64,000 nt of DNA from PLA3 sp964592235 (GCA_964592235.1 CAZQCF010000017.1:1-64000); one strand, 5' to 3'. Counted from the stretch's first letter, positions 1 through 9,019 are shown. The notes: generated by a model not told the origin, from the sequence alone. Made by a program: numbers and translations.

Positions 1-41
1 TGAACTCATTGCGGGCCGTTATTCGATTCGTTTCATCGTGA

Positions 42-68
42 CCCCACCCTCGCTGCGCGAGGATGGGG
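42..68. repeat. Intergenic hairpin downstream of the GH31 gene
   Basis: An imperfect 11-bp inverted repeat (arms 42-52 and 58-68, one mismatch, 5-nt loop) lies just past the stop of the glycosidase gene that reads leftward. It has no T-tract, so it is not a convincing intrinsic terminator. It resembles the short GC-rich palindromes scattered between genes elsewhere in the window. Nothing else is visible in bases 1-133. Confidence 0.4.
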
Positions 69-133
69 CACCCGGGCAGAGTCGCTCGGCGCTCCCTGAA
101 GGTCGCGGGTCGGTTAGGCGGGGCCGCGCATGG

Positions 134-3100
134 TCAAGGGCGCGGATTGGAATCCGGCGATCGCGGGTCGAGGCGCGGGCGGACCTGGGTCAGCGCGCGG
201 CCTTGCGAATCCTCGATGTGCACGCCGAAGCCGCCGTCGCCGCCGCCCTGCGACACCTTGATGAGCAGCGTGTTCTCGCCCTGTTTGAGGCGCACCGGGA
301 CGCGGTCCTGCTTCGCTGTGTAGGGCCGGCCGATGTCGATGCGGTGAACTTCTTTTCCATTGAGCCAGATCGCGCAGCCGTCGTCGGTGCCGAGTGCCAG
401 TACGGCGTCCATGTCCTCCGGCGCGTCGAGATACGTGAAGCCATAGACGACGCAGTCGTAGACGCGTCGGCCGTACACGTCGTCGAAATCGACGAAGAAC
501 TCGTCGGTGAGATTGTCGCCGGGTTTGACGGTGCGCTGGAAGCGATGCCAGCCGATCTCGCGGCCGTCCTTGCCGGGGTAGCGCGCGGCGAGGTCGAACT
601 TCTCCTCCGGGCCGAACGGTTTGGGCAGCCCCGCGCCGCCGGGGGCGTCGAACGGCCCGCAGACCCACCACGCGTTGATGGAGGGGAGAATCGTTCTGGC
701 GATTTCGAATGTCACTTTCGTGTCTTCCCATGCGACGCGCGCGTTGAATCGAACCAGTTGTGTGGCGAGGGAATCGGCGGCCTCCAGCGGCACGCGCGCG
801 ATCAGCGGCTCGCCTTCTGACTCGAATCTCCGCAATTGGGTGGAGAGGCGCTGCGTCCCGCCGTCGGGCGCCTGCTCAAGGCTTAATTGCAAATCGGGAT
901 GCGGAATCGTGGACTGGAGTTTGATGATCGCCTCGGCACGCTTGCCGTCGGGCGAACGGGCGACGTCGATGGCGTACCACACACCGAGCATGCGAAGCAG
1001 GAGGCGGTTACGCTCGGTAGTGTCCTCGATCTTGCCGGCGACGAGGTCAATCCAGCCCTTCCAGCCCATTAACTCCATCATTGTGCCAGTGAGCGTGCCT
1101 GCCAGCGCCTTTGACTCGGGATCAGTCGCCAGGGCACCGTCAGGAATGGCGACCTTGTTCTTCTTCAAGCTGATTCGAACCTCGTTATAGAGTCTCGACA
1201 TCCCGCGTCCGCCATCCCGTAAAAAGGCCGCGACGTTGCCATCCTGTTCCGGCAGGGCCGCGCTGACCTGAACCGGGTAATGAAGGTCCGCCGCCGCGAT
1301 GTGCAGCGATGCGGACATGCGAGCGAGGTCCCAACCCCAGCAAGTCTTTCCGGGCCTTGGCTGATCCGCGCGCTCGATTTCGCGGCCGTCGATCGTGAGT
1401 TTCTCGAACGGCTCGATGTCCCACCAACGAATCTCCAGCCCCGGTCGATTCGGCATCGAAGGGTAAGTCCCCTGCGGCGCTTCAATCGTGCACAACTTGG
1501 TCCGTCCAGCCGTCGTATGGCGAATCCGCTGCGTCGCGTACTTGCCGCGGAGGTACCCGTCGCTCGTGCCGTCGTCCTCATAATGCGTGTATTCGCCTGC
1601 CGCGCCGGGGAAGATGTTGATGACCAGCGGCTGGTCTTTCGCGCCGTCGCAGCGGAGCGATTTCTTCTGCGTGACGACGATGCCGCCGTCGCGCACGAAG
1701 ACAGGAATCTCATCCAGCGGCACGACGAGGGGGACGACCGCCGGCCCGTCGTAGGTGCGGCCGGTGAACCAGTTCGTCCATTTGCCCGGCGGGATCCATG
1801 CCTCGACCATGGCACAGCCAGTCAGTGGATCGGCGGGTTGCGTGACCGGGGCGACCATTAACTGTTCGCCGAACAGGTATTGATTCTTCCAGGTGTAGGC
1901 CTCGTCCAGCTCGGGCCATTCGTAGTAGAGCGGCCGGCAAAGCGGCAGTGCGGTGTCGTAGCATTGCCGAGCCGCGGTGTAGATGTACGGGATCAATTCG
2001 TAGCGGAGGTGGAACGCGGCGCGCATTGCCTCGAAGTATGGCGTGGGGAACTCCCAAATGCGCCGCTCGGCTTCGGAATTCTTCGTCGTGTGCGTGCGCA
2101 GGATTGGGCTGAACGCGCCCCATTGCACCCAGCGCGTGTAAAGCTCGGGATCGACCTTGCCCGGTTGATGCCCCCCGATGTCGTGGCTCCAGTAGGCGTA
2201 GCCGACGTTGCCGGCCGTCGCGGTGAAGTAGGGTTGAAACGCCAGCGAGGGCCAGTTGCAGAACGTGTCGCCGGAGAACCCGATCTGGTAGCGGTGATTC
2301 CCCAGGCCGCCCCAGCGAGAAAAGATGAGCGGTCGCCGGCCGGTTTCCGGTTCGCGATTCTTCATGTCGCGCCAGTGCAGCACGTTCAGCCAGTAGAGCG
2401 GGTCGAGTCCCTCGATGTTCGTCTGCTGCCCCTGTTGCCAGTCCATCCACCAGAAGTCGATGCCCATCTTCTCCAGGGGGTGATGCAGGTATCTGAAATA
2501 GGCAGTCATATACTCCCGGCTCGCGCAATCGAACGGCACGCGGTCGGTCGTCGCCGGGTCGAGTCCCATGGCTTGGGCAACCTGCGGAAAGGCCTTCTCG
2601 TGCTTGCCGACGCCCTCGGCCGGGTGCAAGTTGAGCGTCGCCTTCAGGCCGCGGCTCTTCACCCAGCGGAGGAATTTTTCCGGCTCGGGGAAGTATTGCG
2701 GGTTCCACGTGTAGCCCGTCCAGCCGTCGAGGTGCCAGTCCATGTCGATGACGAGCACGTCGAGCGGCACGTCGTGCAGGTCGAAGTCGTTAACGAGCTG
2801 CGTCAGCTCGCGGTCGCTGTAGGCCCAGTAGCGGCTCCACCAGGTGCCGAAGACAAATCGCGGCGGCAGCGGGATGCGCCCGGCGACGGCGGTGAAGTCG
2901 CGCAGAGCCTGCTTGTAGTCCGTGCCGTAGGCGAAGAAGTACCAGTCGGTCGCGCCGTCGCGCCGCCGGGGGCCGATCCACGGATCGGGGCCGTCGTCAA
3001 AGACAAGCGTATTGGAGTCGTTGAGATGGTACCAGCCGGTGCGCGAGAGGATGCCGTCGGGCAGGGGTGCGCTGCCGTTGACACCGTCGAGCGTGCGCAC

Positions 3101-3640
3101 GGTGCTGCCGAGGTTGGGGCCGCCGTGGACGTTGCGACATTGCGGAAAGGGGGGCGCAGTTACTTGCCACGTTTCATCCGGGCCGACGCGCGCGGCGACG
3201 ATTAGATTGCTGCTCGTCAGCGGCTGGCCGTCTTGCAGGTGGCGAATCTCGATGCGGTCGGTCCGCAGGACCAGGACGTTTCCGCTCACGTCTGTTGGTG
3301 TTTTCTGCGTAGGGGCGGTGAACGCTGCCGGCTGGGTCGATATGCGAAGGTCGCGCTCCATGCATTTCGTAAACTTCGGAACGGGCAAGCGGCGGTTGAC
3401 CACGACCTGTGACGCGCGATCTTCAAACGTGCCGTCGGGCGACCACTCGATGCGCACCAGTCCGGGCGTCAGAACGGTGAAGCGCGCCTGGCCGGAAACA
3501 ACCACCGCATTCGGATCGGCGACGGCGTTCCGTGTTTCGTCGGCCATGGCGCCCAGCGTGGCCAATAAGGGAAGGGCGGCCCCGACGTAAAGTACGAGGT
3601 GGCCGAGATTCGCTGTCAGGCGCCGTGGCGCAGTGAACAT
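134..3640 (-). CDS. Secreted glycoside hydrolase family 31 (alpha-glucosidase/alpha-xylosidase type)
   Basis: This 1168-residue protein has an N-terminal signal-peptide-like segment (about residues 8-33) and is probably exported. The GH31 catalytic barrel is recognised by the run DMDWH, by WMDWQQG with the expected nucleophile Asp400, and by FSGDTF with the likely acid/base Asp458. A beta-sandwich region follows the barrel. The last ~170 residues (WLNGKEV, GENTLLIKVSQGG) look like an accessory jelly-roll carbohydrate-binding domain. Family members release alpha-linked glucose or xylose from oligosaccharides; the substrate cannot be read from sequence. The start overlaps the end of the upstream toxin gene by 25 nt, so the two may be cotranscribed. 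Confidence 0.88.
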   Translation of the reverse strand: MFTAPRRLTANLGHLVLYVGAALPLLATLGAMADETRNAVADPNAVVVSGQARFTVLTPGLVRIEWSPDGTFEDRASQVVVNRRLPVPKFTKCMERDLRISTQPAAFTAPTQKTPTDVSGNVLVLRTDRIEIRHLQDGQPLTSSNLIVAARVGPDETWQVTAPPFPQCRNVHGGPNLGSTVRTLDGVNGSAPLPDGILSRTGWYHLNDSNTLVFDDGPDPWIGPRRRDGATDWYFFAYGTDYKQALRDFTAVAGRIPLPPRFVFGTWWSRYWAYSDRELTQLVNDFDLHDVPLDVLVIDMDWHLDGWTGYTWNPQYFPEPEKFLRWVKSRGLKATLNLHPAEGVGKHEKAFPQVAQAMGLDPATTDRVPFDCASREYMTAYFRYLHHPLEKMGIDFWWMDWQQGQQTNIEGLDPLYWLNVLHWRDMKNREPETGRRPLIFSRWGGLGNHRYQIGFSGDTFCNWPSLAFQPYFTATAGNVGYAYWSHDIGGHQPGKVDPELYTRWVQWGAFSPILRTHTTKNSEAERRIWEFPTPYFEAMRAAFHLRYELIPYIYTAARQCYDTALPLCRPLYYEWPELDEAYTWKNQYLFGEQLMVAPVTQPADPLTGCAMVEAWIPPGKWTNWFTGRTYDGPAVVPLVVPLDEIPVFVRDGGIVVTQKKSLRCDGAKDQPLVINIFPGAAGEYTHYEDDGTSDGYLRGKYATQRIRHTTAGRTKLCTIEAPQGTYPSMPNRPGLEIRWWDIEPFEKLTIDGREIERADQPRPGKTCWGWDLARMSASLHIAAADLHYPVQVSAALPEQDGNVAAFLRDGGRGMSRLYNEVRISLKKNKVAIPDGALATDPESKALAGTLTGTMMELMGWKGWIDLVAGKIEDTTERNRLLLRMLGVWYAIDVARSPDGKRAEAIIKLQSTIPHPDLQLSLEQAPDGGTQRLSTQLRRFESEGEPLIARVPLEAADSLATQLVRFNARVAWEDTKVTFEIARTILPSINAWWVCGPFDAPGGAGLPKPFGPEEKFDLAARYPGKDGREIGWHRFQRTVKPGDNLTDEFFVDFDDVYGRRVYDCVVYGFTYLDAPEDMDAVLALGTDDGCAIWLNGKEVHRIDIGRPYTAKQDRVPVRLKQGENTLLIKVSQGGGDGGFGVHIEDSQGRALTQVRPRLDPRSPDSNPRP

Positions 3641-4041
3641 TGAAACCCCGCTTGTTCAAAATGACGATCCGGTGTGAACGCTTCTTTGATTTGCATCGCT
3701 TCTATGACTTCGAAGCTGATGCAGTCGACCAAGCCCCATGTCTTGTCCTGATATTTTTCGAACCGATCCATTCCTTTCAGGAACAGCGCCGGATCGGCGA
3801 ATACCGTGCGGGTACCCGGATCATGGAAAATGTCGCGAATGAATGCGGAAGCCTGAATTCGCACAGCCGTACGAGAGAGGCTATTGCCAGCTTCTGCGAG
3901 GACCAGGTCCGTAGTAACGAATGGGCGGCGCAGATGCTCAAACGACTGGAAGACATGAACAGCCGTCGAATGAAGTGACTCGTCTGCATTGAGTAAGGCG
4001 AGAATCCCCCCGGTATCAAGGAAAACCGGATCACTCGGCAT
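3616..4041 (-). CDS. vapC: PIN-domain toxin (VapC-like ribonuclease)
   Basis: This 141-residue protein is the usual size for a VapC toxin. It opens with VFLDTGG (Asp9) and carries further acidic residues in VLAEAGN, GLVDCIS and TPDRHF, matching the metal-binding quartet of PIN RNases. The family cleaves RNA, often tRNA or rRNA, when its antitoxin is lost. The start overlaps the antitoxin stop by 11 nt, which is typical of translationally coupled toxin-antitoxin pairs. The 3' end overlaps the GH31 start by 25 nt. The target RNA cannot be inferred. Confidence 0.8.
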   Translation of the reverse strand: MPSDPVFLDTGGILALLNADESLHSTAVHVFQSFEHLRRPFVTTDLVLAEAGNSLSRTAVRIQASAFIRDIFHDPGTRTVFADPALFLKGMDRFEKYQDKTWGLVDCISFEVIEAMQIKEAFTPDRHFEQAGFQCSLRHGA

Positions 4042-4273
4042 CGCTCACCTTCGGATGACCATACAGGTAATGATCATGCTGGGCGGCAAGGTCCGAAATA
4101 CCGGTGTGACCTGCGTAGCGATTGATGTCGAAGATCCTTCGGCGTGCGCCGTTTCCGCCGGAACGAGAGGCATCGGATTCCGGAAGTTGGAATTCAACGA
4201 CGGTGCCGTCGGGCGGGCTCGCGCCTTCGTCAAAGACGACTACACCGTTGCGTACCGTTCCACGGTAGGTCAT
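4031..4273 (-). CDS. Putative antitoxin partner of the PIN toxin
   Basis: This 80-residue protein starts MTYRGTVRNGVVVFDEG and continues PDGTVVEFQLPE. That N-terminal pattern is shared by small antitoxins of the AF2212-like kind encoded before PIN toxins. The C-terminal half (RIFDINRYAG, then ISDLAAQHDHYLYG) is probably the toxin-wrapping segment. It precedes and overlaps the toxin gene by 11 nt on the same strand. DNA-binding autorepression is usual in such pairs, but no operator was recognised. Confidence 0.65.
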   Translation of the reverse strand: MTYRGTVRNGVVVFDEGASPPDGTVVEFQLPESDASRSGGNGARRRIFDINRYAGHTGISDLAAQHDHYLYGHPKVSDAE

Positions 4274-4323
4274 GGTCCACCGTCTCTATTATATCAAAGC
4301 GAGAATGGATACGGCAGTGTGAT

Positions 4324-4860
4324 TCACGCGTCTTCGCGGTGCACGACCTGATAATTCTCGCGCTCGCCTTTGCCTCGGAGGGGGTAATCCTTCCGCAGCG
4401 GATTCGCCTCGAAGCCGTCCCATGTGAGGATGCGGCGCAGGTCGGGATGGCCCTCGAAGCGGACGCCGAACATGTCGAACACCTCACGCTCCATCCACTC
4501 GGCGCCCGGCCAGATCGGCGTGGCCGACGACAGCACCGGCGACGGGTCATTCACGAAGCACTTGATCCACAGGCGATGCCCGTGTGTGAGCGAGAGCAGC
4601 GAGTAGATAACGCCGTAACGATCGACTGCGCCGGGGAAGTTGAGATAGTCGATGCAGGTCAGATCGATGAGTTGCTCGAACAACAGACGTGGTTCGTCGC
4701 GGCAGAATCGCAGTACGTCAGAGAGGGCGGCCGGCTCGACGCGGACGAAAAACTGATCGCCGGGCTTGCCGCCGCCGCGCGTGAGCAGAGGCTGTGCGTC
4801 GCCGACTTTCGCGCCGAAGCGATCTTTCAGCACCGAGACAGTGGATTCAAGGGTTGCCAT
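4324..4860 (-). CDS. nuoC: NADH-quinone oxidoreductase subunit C
   Basis: The 178-residue protein carries the NuoC signature EREVFDMFGVRFEGHPDLRR followed by NPLRKDYPLRG. It is a hydrophilic subunit of the connecting arm of complex I, which passes electrons from NADH to quinone at the cytoplasmic face. It is a separate NuoC and not a NuoCD fusion. Six nt separate it from nuoB upstream. The expected next gene, nuoD, is absent; the toxin-antitoxin pair lies 50 nt downstream instead. Confidence 0.95.
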   Translation of the reverse strand: MATLESTVSVLKDRFGAKVGDAQPLLTRGGGKPGDQFFVRVEPAALSDVLRFCRDEPRLLFEQLIDLTCIDYLNFPGAVDRYGVIYSLLSLTHGHRLWIKCFVNDPSPVLSSATPIWPGAEWMEREVFDMFGVRFEGHPDLRRILTWDGFEANPLRKDYPLRGKGERENYQVVHREDA

Positions 4861-4866
4861 GGCGTG

Positions 4867-5463
4867 CTACTTTCCTGCGGCCTCGGGCACGCCAAGCTGC
4901 ACCGTCGGCTCGACGACCATGCGCAGGCCCTTGCCGCGCTGTGTGCTGGACTTGATGCCGTCGCGATCGACGATGCGCTGGATCGCCATGATGCCTTCAA
5001 TGAGCGTTTCGGGCCGGGGCGGGCAGCCGGGTACGTACACGTCGACCGGAATGAACTGATCAACGCCCTGTACGACGGCGTACGTATCAAACACGCCGCC
5101 GGTCGAGGCGCAGGCACCCATGGAGATGACCCATTTCGGCTCGGTCATTTGCAGGTAGATTCGCTGGAGCACGGGCATCATCTTGATCGCCACGCGGCCG
5201 GCGCAGATCAGCAGGTCGCATTGGCGAGGACTGAATCGCATGACCTCGGCGCCGAAGCGCGCCACGTCGTAGCGGCTGGCGCCGGTGGCCATCAGCTCGA
5301 TACCGCAGCAGGCCGTCGCGAAGGGCATGGGCCAAAGCGAGTTCTTGCGCGCCCAGTTGACGCCGTTCTTGCGAAAAAAATCGACCAGCGCGTCGAGTCG
5401 CGTCGTCAATAAGTCTTCGCCGCCCATCGTGTGCGGGTCGTATTGATGCTTTTCCATGCTCAT
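4867..5463 (-). CDS. nuoB: NADH-quinone oxidoreductase subunit B
   Basis: The 198-residue protein has the Cys ligands of iron-sulfur cluster N2: the tandem Cys52-Cys53 in TACCGIE, then Cys in GACAS and Cys in PGCPPRPE. Cluster N2 is the last centre before quinone in complex I. It lies between nuoA (71-nt gap) and nuoC (6-nt gap) in the standard order. Length and motifs are normal for the family. Confidence 0.96.
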   Translation of the reverse strand: MSMEKHQYDPHTMGGEDLLTTRLDALVDFFRKNGVNWARKNSLWPMPFATACCGIELMATGASRYDVARFGAEVMRFSPRQCDLLICAGRVAIKMMPVLQRIYLQMTEPKWVISMGACASTGGVFDTYAVVQGVDQFIPVDVYVPGCPPRPETLIEGIMAIQRIVDRDGIKSSTQRGKGLRMVVEPTVQLGVPEAAGK

Positions 5464-5534
5464 ACGCTCCGTGCAGCGCGCCTCGAGATTCAGTTCACGT
5501 CTATTGTAGCCAGTCCGCTGCGCGCCGCCCGCCG

Positions 5535-5924
5535 TCAGTCATATCGGAAGATGCCCTTGCCCCAGGCATAGACATAGCCCACGAGCAGGATCAGGAAGAA
5601 CACGATCATCGCCCCGAACAGGAAGGTGATCTCCGCCTGCGGCGCGCCGGCAGCGCGGGCGCTGGTCACCTTCACGGCCCAGGGGTACATGAAGATGATC
5701 TCCACGTCGAATAGCAGGAACAGCATCGCGACGAGGTAGAAGCGGACATTGAACCGCCGCCGGGCATCGCCGATGACTTCCATGCCCGATTCGTAGGAAT
5801 CGTCCTTTCGCGGGCCGGTGCGAGTGAGCTTCGGCAGGTAATGGGTGAGCAGCAGGATGACCAGTCCCATCACCGTAACGACGGCGAGCAGCACAGCAAT
5901 GGGGCCGTAACCAAGGTCAGGCAT
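5535..5924 (-). CDS. nuoA: NADH-quinone oxidoreductase subunit A
   Basis: The 129-residue protein has three membrane helices (about residues 8-27, 61-83 and 97-120) and the NuoA signature YESGMEVIGDARRRFNVRFY, FDVEIIFMYPWA. It is part of the membrane arm at the quinone site. A purine-rich ribosome binding site (GGAAGGG) sits about 10 nt before the ATG. It is the first gene of the nuoABC run, and a promoter-like sequence lies at 6041-6068. Confidence 0.95.
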   Translation of the reverse strand: MPDLGYGPIAVLLAVVTVMGLVILLLTHYLPKLTRTGPRKDDSYESGMEVIGDARRRFNVRFYLVAMLFLLFDVEIIFMYPWAVKVTSARAAGAPQAEITFLFGAMIVFFLILLVGYVYAWGKGIFRYD

Positions 5925-6040
5925 GGAATCGATCCCTTCCAGAGCCGGGCTGTATCGGCCCGCGTCATGCGCGCAGCGCCAAGGTCATGCGGCGTTGCGA
6001 TGATTCACCGGCTCGACCCGAGCCGGCTCCGACACTCGAA

Positions 6041-6068
6041 TATCATAAGGACCGACCCTTCCGTCGCA
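6041..6068 (-). promoter_or_regulatory. Probable sigma70-type promoter for nuoABC
   Basis: Reading leftward, TTGCGA (6063-6068) and TATGAT (6041-6046) are separated by 16 nt. The -10 matches consensus at 5 of 6 positions and the -35 at 4 of 6. It lies just past the YbjQ stop and would give a leader of about 110 nt before nuoA. Confidence 0.42.
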
Positions 6069-6090
6069 AGCGGTGCGCTGGGCAAGCCCG

Positions 6091-6423
6091 CTACGCCCGC
6101 TCCGGTTCGATGATGACGGCCGTGCCGTAGCAGAGGACTTCGGTTCCGCCGCGCGAAATATCCGACGCGTCGTACCGCAGACCGACGATGGCGTTGGCGC
6201 CGATGGCGACGGCATGGTCGATGAGCAGGTCATAGGCCTGTTGCCGGGCCTGCTCGCACATTTCGGTGAACGCGCCGATGCGCCCGCCGATGATGCTCTT
6301 CAGGCCGCCGAGGATGTTTTGCGAGATCGTCGGCGCGCGCACGATGATGCCGCGCACGAGGCCGAGATATTTGACGATTCGATACCCCTCGATGGTGAAC
6401 GTCGTCGTGACGGGGATGTTCAT
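6091..6423 (-). CDS. YbjQ/UPF0145-family protein
   Basis: This 110-residue protein starts MNIPVTTTFTIEGYRIVKYLG and contains the family core VRGIIVRAPT, QAYDLLIDHAVAIGANAIVG, LRYDAS and EVLCYGTAVII. The family forms small oligomeric rings of unknown function and is sometimes called heavy-metal binding. The internal ATG at 6423 was chosen because AGGAG lies about 8 nt upstream and homologues begin there; the longer reading frame adds only low-complexity residues. It may stand alone: the next gene downstream has its own promoter-like site. Confidence 0.88.
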   Translation of the reverse strand: MNIPVTTTFTIEGYRIVKYLGLVRGIIVRAPTISQNILGGLKSIIGGRIGAFTEMCEQARQQAYDLLIDHAVAIGANAIVGLRYDASDISRGGTEVLCYGTAVIIEPERA

Positions 6424-6493
6424 GATTCGATCGCTCCTGTTGCGGCGCGTGGCGCTGCTGCGCGGCGATTCTAACCGACTCGGGCGGCTCGTG

Positions 6494-6522
6494 TTGCCCG
6501 CGGCGAGGCAACTCTCTAAAGT
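6494..6522 (+). promoter_or_regulatory. Possible promoter for glyA
   Basis: TTGCCC (6494-6499) and TAAAGT (6517-6522) are separated by 17 nt, with 4 of 6 matches in each hexamer. It would start transcription about 55 nt before the glyA ATG. No glycine-riboswitch-like structure was found in the leader. Confidence 0.35.
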
Positions 6523-6585
6523 ATCTCCGGACGACCCAACCGCCGGATTTTCCATTCAATCCGGCTTAGCTAAACGGAGTGGCTC

Positions 6586-7911
6586 ATGGCTAATTCTGCA
6601 CGCAATCCCATCGCCGATCAGGACCCCGAGGTATGGAAGGCGTTTGTCGCCGAGGAGGATCGCCAGCAGAACACGCTGGAGCTGATCGCCTCCGAGAACC
6701 ACGTCAGCCCGGCCGTGATGGCGGCGGCCGGCTCGATCTTCACGAACAAGTACGCCGAGGGCTACCCCGGAAAGCGATACTACGGCGGCTGCGAGAACAT
6801 GGATGCGATCGAGCAGTTGGCGATTGACCGCGCGAAGGCCGTGTTCAAATGCGAGCACGCCAACGTCCAGCCGCACTCGGGCAGTCAGGCGAATCAGGCG
6901 GTTCTGCTGGCGGCGCTGCAGCCGGGGTCACGGTTTGACGAGGCCGAGCAGCGGGAGAAGAACCCCGAGCAGCCGGTTCGCACCCCGGGCGACATGATTC
7001 TGTCACTGCACCTCGATCACGGCGGGCACCTCTCGCACGGAAAGAACGTGAACATCAGCGGCAAGTGGTTCCGCGTCACGCATTACACGGTCGATCGCCA
7101 GACCGGCCGAATCAAGATGGACGAAGTGGCGGCGCTGGCCCGCGAGTGCAAGCCGAAGCTCATCATTACCGGCGCAAGCGCCTACCCGCGCATCTGGGAG
7201 TGGGACAAGTTCGCCGAGATCGCGAAGTCGGTCGGCGCGCTGCTGATGGCCGACATCGCGCACATCGCCGGATTGGTAGCGACGGGGCTGCACCCTTCGC
7301 CGGTGCCGGTCTGCGAGTTTGTCACGACGACGACGCACAAGACGCTGCGCGGCCCGCGCGCAGGGCTGACCATGTGCAAGGCTGACTGGGCGAAGAAAAT
7401 CGACTCGGCGGTGTTCCCCGGGTTGCAGGGTGGCCCGCTGATGCACGTCATCGCGGCGAAGGCCGTGGCGTTTGGCGAAGCGCTGCGGCCGGAATTCAAG
7501 GCGTATCAGCAGTTGGTGCTGGACAACGCGAAGGCCCTGGCGGAGTCGCTCATGAGTCGCGGTCAGCAATTGGTTTCGGGCGGGACGGACAATCACTTGA
7601 TGCTGCTCGATCTGCGCAAGGGCTATCCGAGCGTAACGGGCGCGATGGCGGAGAATTGGCTTGGCGAGGCGGGTATTGTCGTGAACAAGAACATGATCCC
7701 CTACGACGAGCGCAAGCCGATGGAGACGAGCGGTCTGCGATTGGGCACGCCGGCGCTGTCGACGCGCGGAATGGGGCCGGACGAGATGCGCAAGGTCGCC
7801 GGTCTGATCGACGACGTGCTGGCGTCGCAAGGGGCCAAGGCCGTCCTGCAGCGCGTCCGCGGCGAGGTGCTGGAATTTTGCAAGAGCTTTCCGCTGCACG
7901 GGCGGCGATGA
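6586..7911 (+). CDS. glyA: Serine hydroxymethyltransferase
   Basis: The 441-residue PLP enzyme interconverts serine plus tetrahydrofolate with glycine plus methylene-tetrahydrofolate. It shows ELIASENHVSPAV, NKYAEGYPGKRYYGGCE, VQPHSGSQANQAV, and the PLP-lysine site TTTTHKTLRGPR (Lys252). Length is slightly above the usual 410-430 because of an insertion near residues 114-130 (DEAEQREKNPEQPVRTPGD). A GGAG ribosome binding site precedes the ATG. Together with gcvT-H-P at 38-43 kb it covers serine/glycine one-carbon exchange. Confidence 0.97.
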   Translation: MANSARNPIADQDPEVWKAFVAEEDRQQNTLELIASENHVSPAVMAAAGSIFTNKYAEGYPGKRYYGGCENMDAIEQLAIDRAKAVFKCEHANVQPHSGSQANQAVLLAALQPGSRFDEAEQREKNPEQPVRTPGDMILSLHLDHGGHLSHGKNVNISGKWFRVTHYTVDRQTGRIKMDEVAALARECKPKLIITGASAYPRIWEWDKFAEIAKSVGALLMADIAHIAGLVATGLHPSPVPVCEFVTTTTHKTLRGPRAGLTMCKADWAKKIDSAVFPGLQGGPLMHVIAAKAVAFGEALRPEFKAYQQLVLDNAKALAESLMSRGQQLVSGGTDNHLMLLDLRKGYPSVTGAMAENWLGEAGIVVNKNMIPYDERKPMETSGLRLGTPALSTRGMGPDEMRKVAGLIDDVLASQGAKAVLQRVRGEVLEFCKSFPLHGRR

Positions 7912-7918
7912 TCATAGG

Positions 7919-8027
7919 CGAATGTAGAATGAAGAATTGAAAAGGCAGAGAGCACAGCGCTGCATCGCGACACCCGAACAGGCACGGAATGCGAACCTTT
8001 CTATATTCTACCTTCCCCATTCTGCAT
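7919..8027. repeat. AT-rich imperfect inverted repeat after glyA
   Basis: The segment 7922-7945 (GAATGTAGAATGAAGAATTG and following) and the segment 7995-8027 (CTTTCTATATTCTACC and following) are imperfect reverse complements around a GC-rich centre. Base composition differs sharply from the flanking genes. It could be a small REP-like or MITE-like unit, or a structured 3' end of glyA. No T-tract or target duplication is evident. Confidence 0.3.
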
Positions 8028-8081
8028 GACCCCCTACGTCCCGCATGGCCCTCGCATGGTGAAGTCTGGACCTGTCACCGC

Positions 8082-8786
8082 GTGGCGTGGCTGCGGCCAT
8101 GGGTGCCCATGCTGGTAGCGATTGCGGCGCTGTCCGCAGGCTGCTCCGGTTCGGGGCGCGTCAACTTCGTCTCGCTGAACATGACCGACATCGACCCGCC
8201 GCCGGCAAAAGCGTGGCAGTTCGACGCCGCCGAGTGTTACTGGTGGCTCGATGAGCAGGGTGATTTGAACATCGCTTTGCGAAGCGTGCGCGATGCGGCA
8301 CTTCTTGGAAAACTTGGTCGCGTCGAATTGTGCATCTCATTCGTGCTCGACGCGCCGCCGGCCGGCAGCGGACGCAATTATCCCATTCGCCAGCGCGAGG
8401 TTCGCGCGGTCGCGCTGAATGCCATGCAGTCGCATCGGTTCACGTCATTCGCGGGCATTGCAGGTGTTTCAACACTTCCGGACAAACGCTACCGCGGCAG
8501 CTTTCGCGTCTGGATGCACGCGCACTCGGAACTTTCCATGTTCAACGTGATGCCCAATCGCCCCAGCCCGCTGCTGTGTTTCGGCACTTTTGAGGCGGTT
8601 CACGACCCGGCGCGCGGCCGCGCCCTGCGCGAGCGTTCGGAGTCGAGCGGGTTCGCGCGGCCGGCTAAGCCGCGCGCGTTCGGCGGCGCGACGTCCCAAC
8701 CTTCAAGTGTCACTCCAACCGGCGCGGCGTCGCAACCTGGCGTATCGGACGCGTCGCCCGCTTTGCCCGCCGCAACACTCCCATAA
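8082..8786 (+). CDS. Hypothetical lipoprotein
   Basis: This family is not recognised. A short hydrophobic segment ends in the lipobox LSAGC (Cys at 8142-8144), so the product is probably lipid-anchored after Lgt processing. The body (about 160 residues) contains AAECYWWLDEQGDLNIALR and RYRGSFRVWMHAHSELSMF. The tail is rich in Ser, Ala and Pro. The GTG at 8082 was chosen because it puts one Arg before the hydrophobic core and the lipobox at residue 21; an ATG at 7989 in the same frame would give an overlong leader reaching into the inverted repeat. Confidence 0.6.
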   Translation: MAWLRPWVPMLVAIAALSAGCSGSGRVNFVSLNMTDIDPPPAKAWQFDAAECYWWLDEQGDLNIALRSVRDAALLGKLGRVELCISFVLDAPPAGSGRNYPIRQREVRAVALNAMQSHRFTSFAGIAGVSTLPDKRYRGSFRVWMHAHSELSMFNVMPNRPSPLLCFGTFEAVHDPARGRALRERSESSGFARPAKPRAFGGATSQPSSVTPTGAASQPGVSDASPALPAATLP

Positions 8787-9019
8787 CGCATGACGGCGCG
8801 TTCGCGCCATGCGGCCGCAGGCCGTGTGCGGCCTCATTATCGCGCGCGGCGCGAGTCTCCTAACTGGCGATACGCGAACACCTGACGTTCCCGACGAATC
8901 AGGTCGAAGACTGAATCGTATAGTTGCGAGAATCGGCATGCCCCGCTTCGGGGGACTGCCGCGCGCGGCGACGCGAGTCACGCCGCTCCAACGGAAGCTG
9001 ACGATCGGGGGAATTCGCC

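Noticed and set aside
1880..3205. 441-codon open frame on the plus strand opposite the GH31 gene
   Set aside because: It mirrors the codon structure of the GH31 gene and has no recognisable domain; such long antisense frames are common at this GC content.
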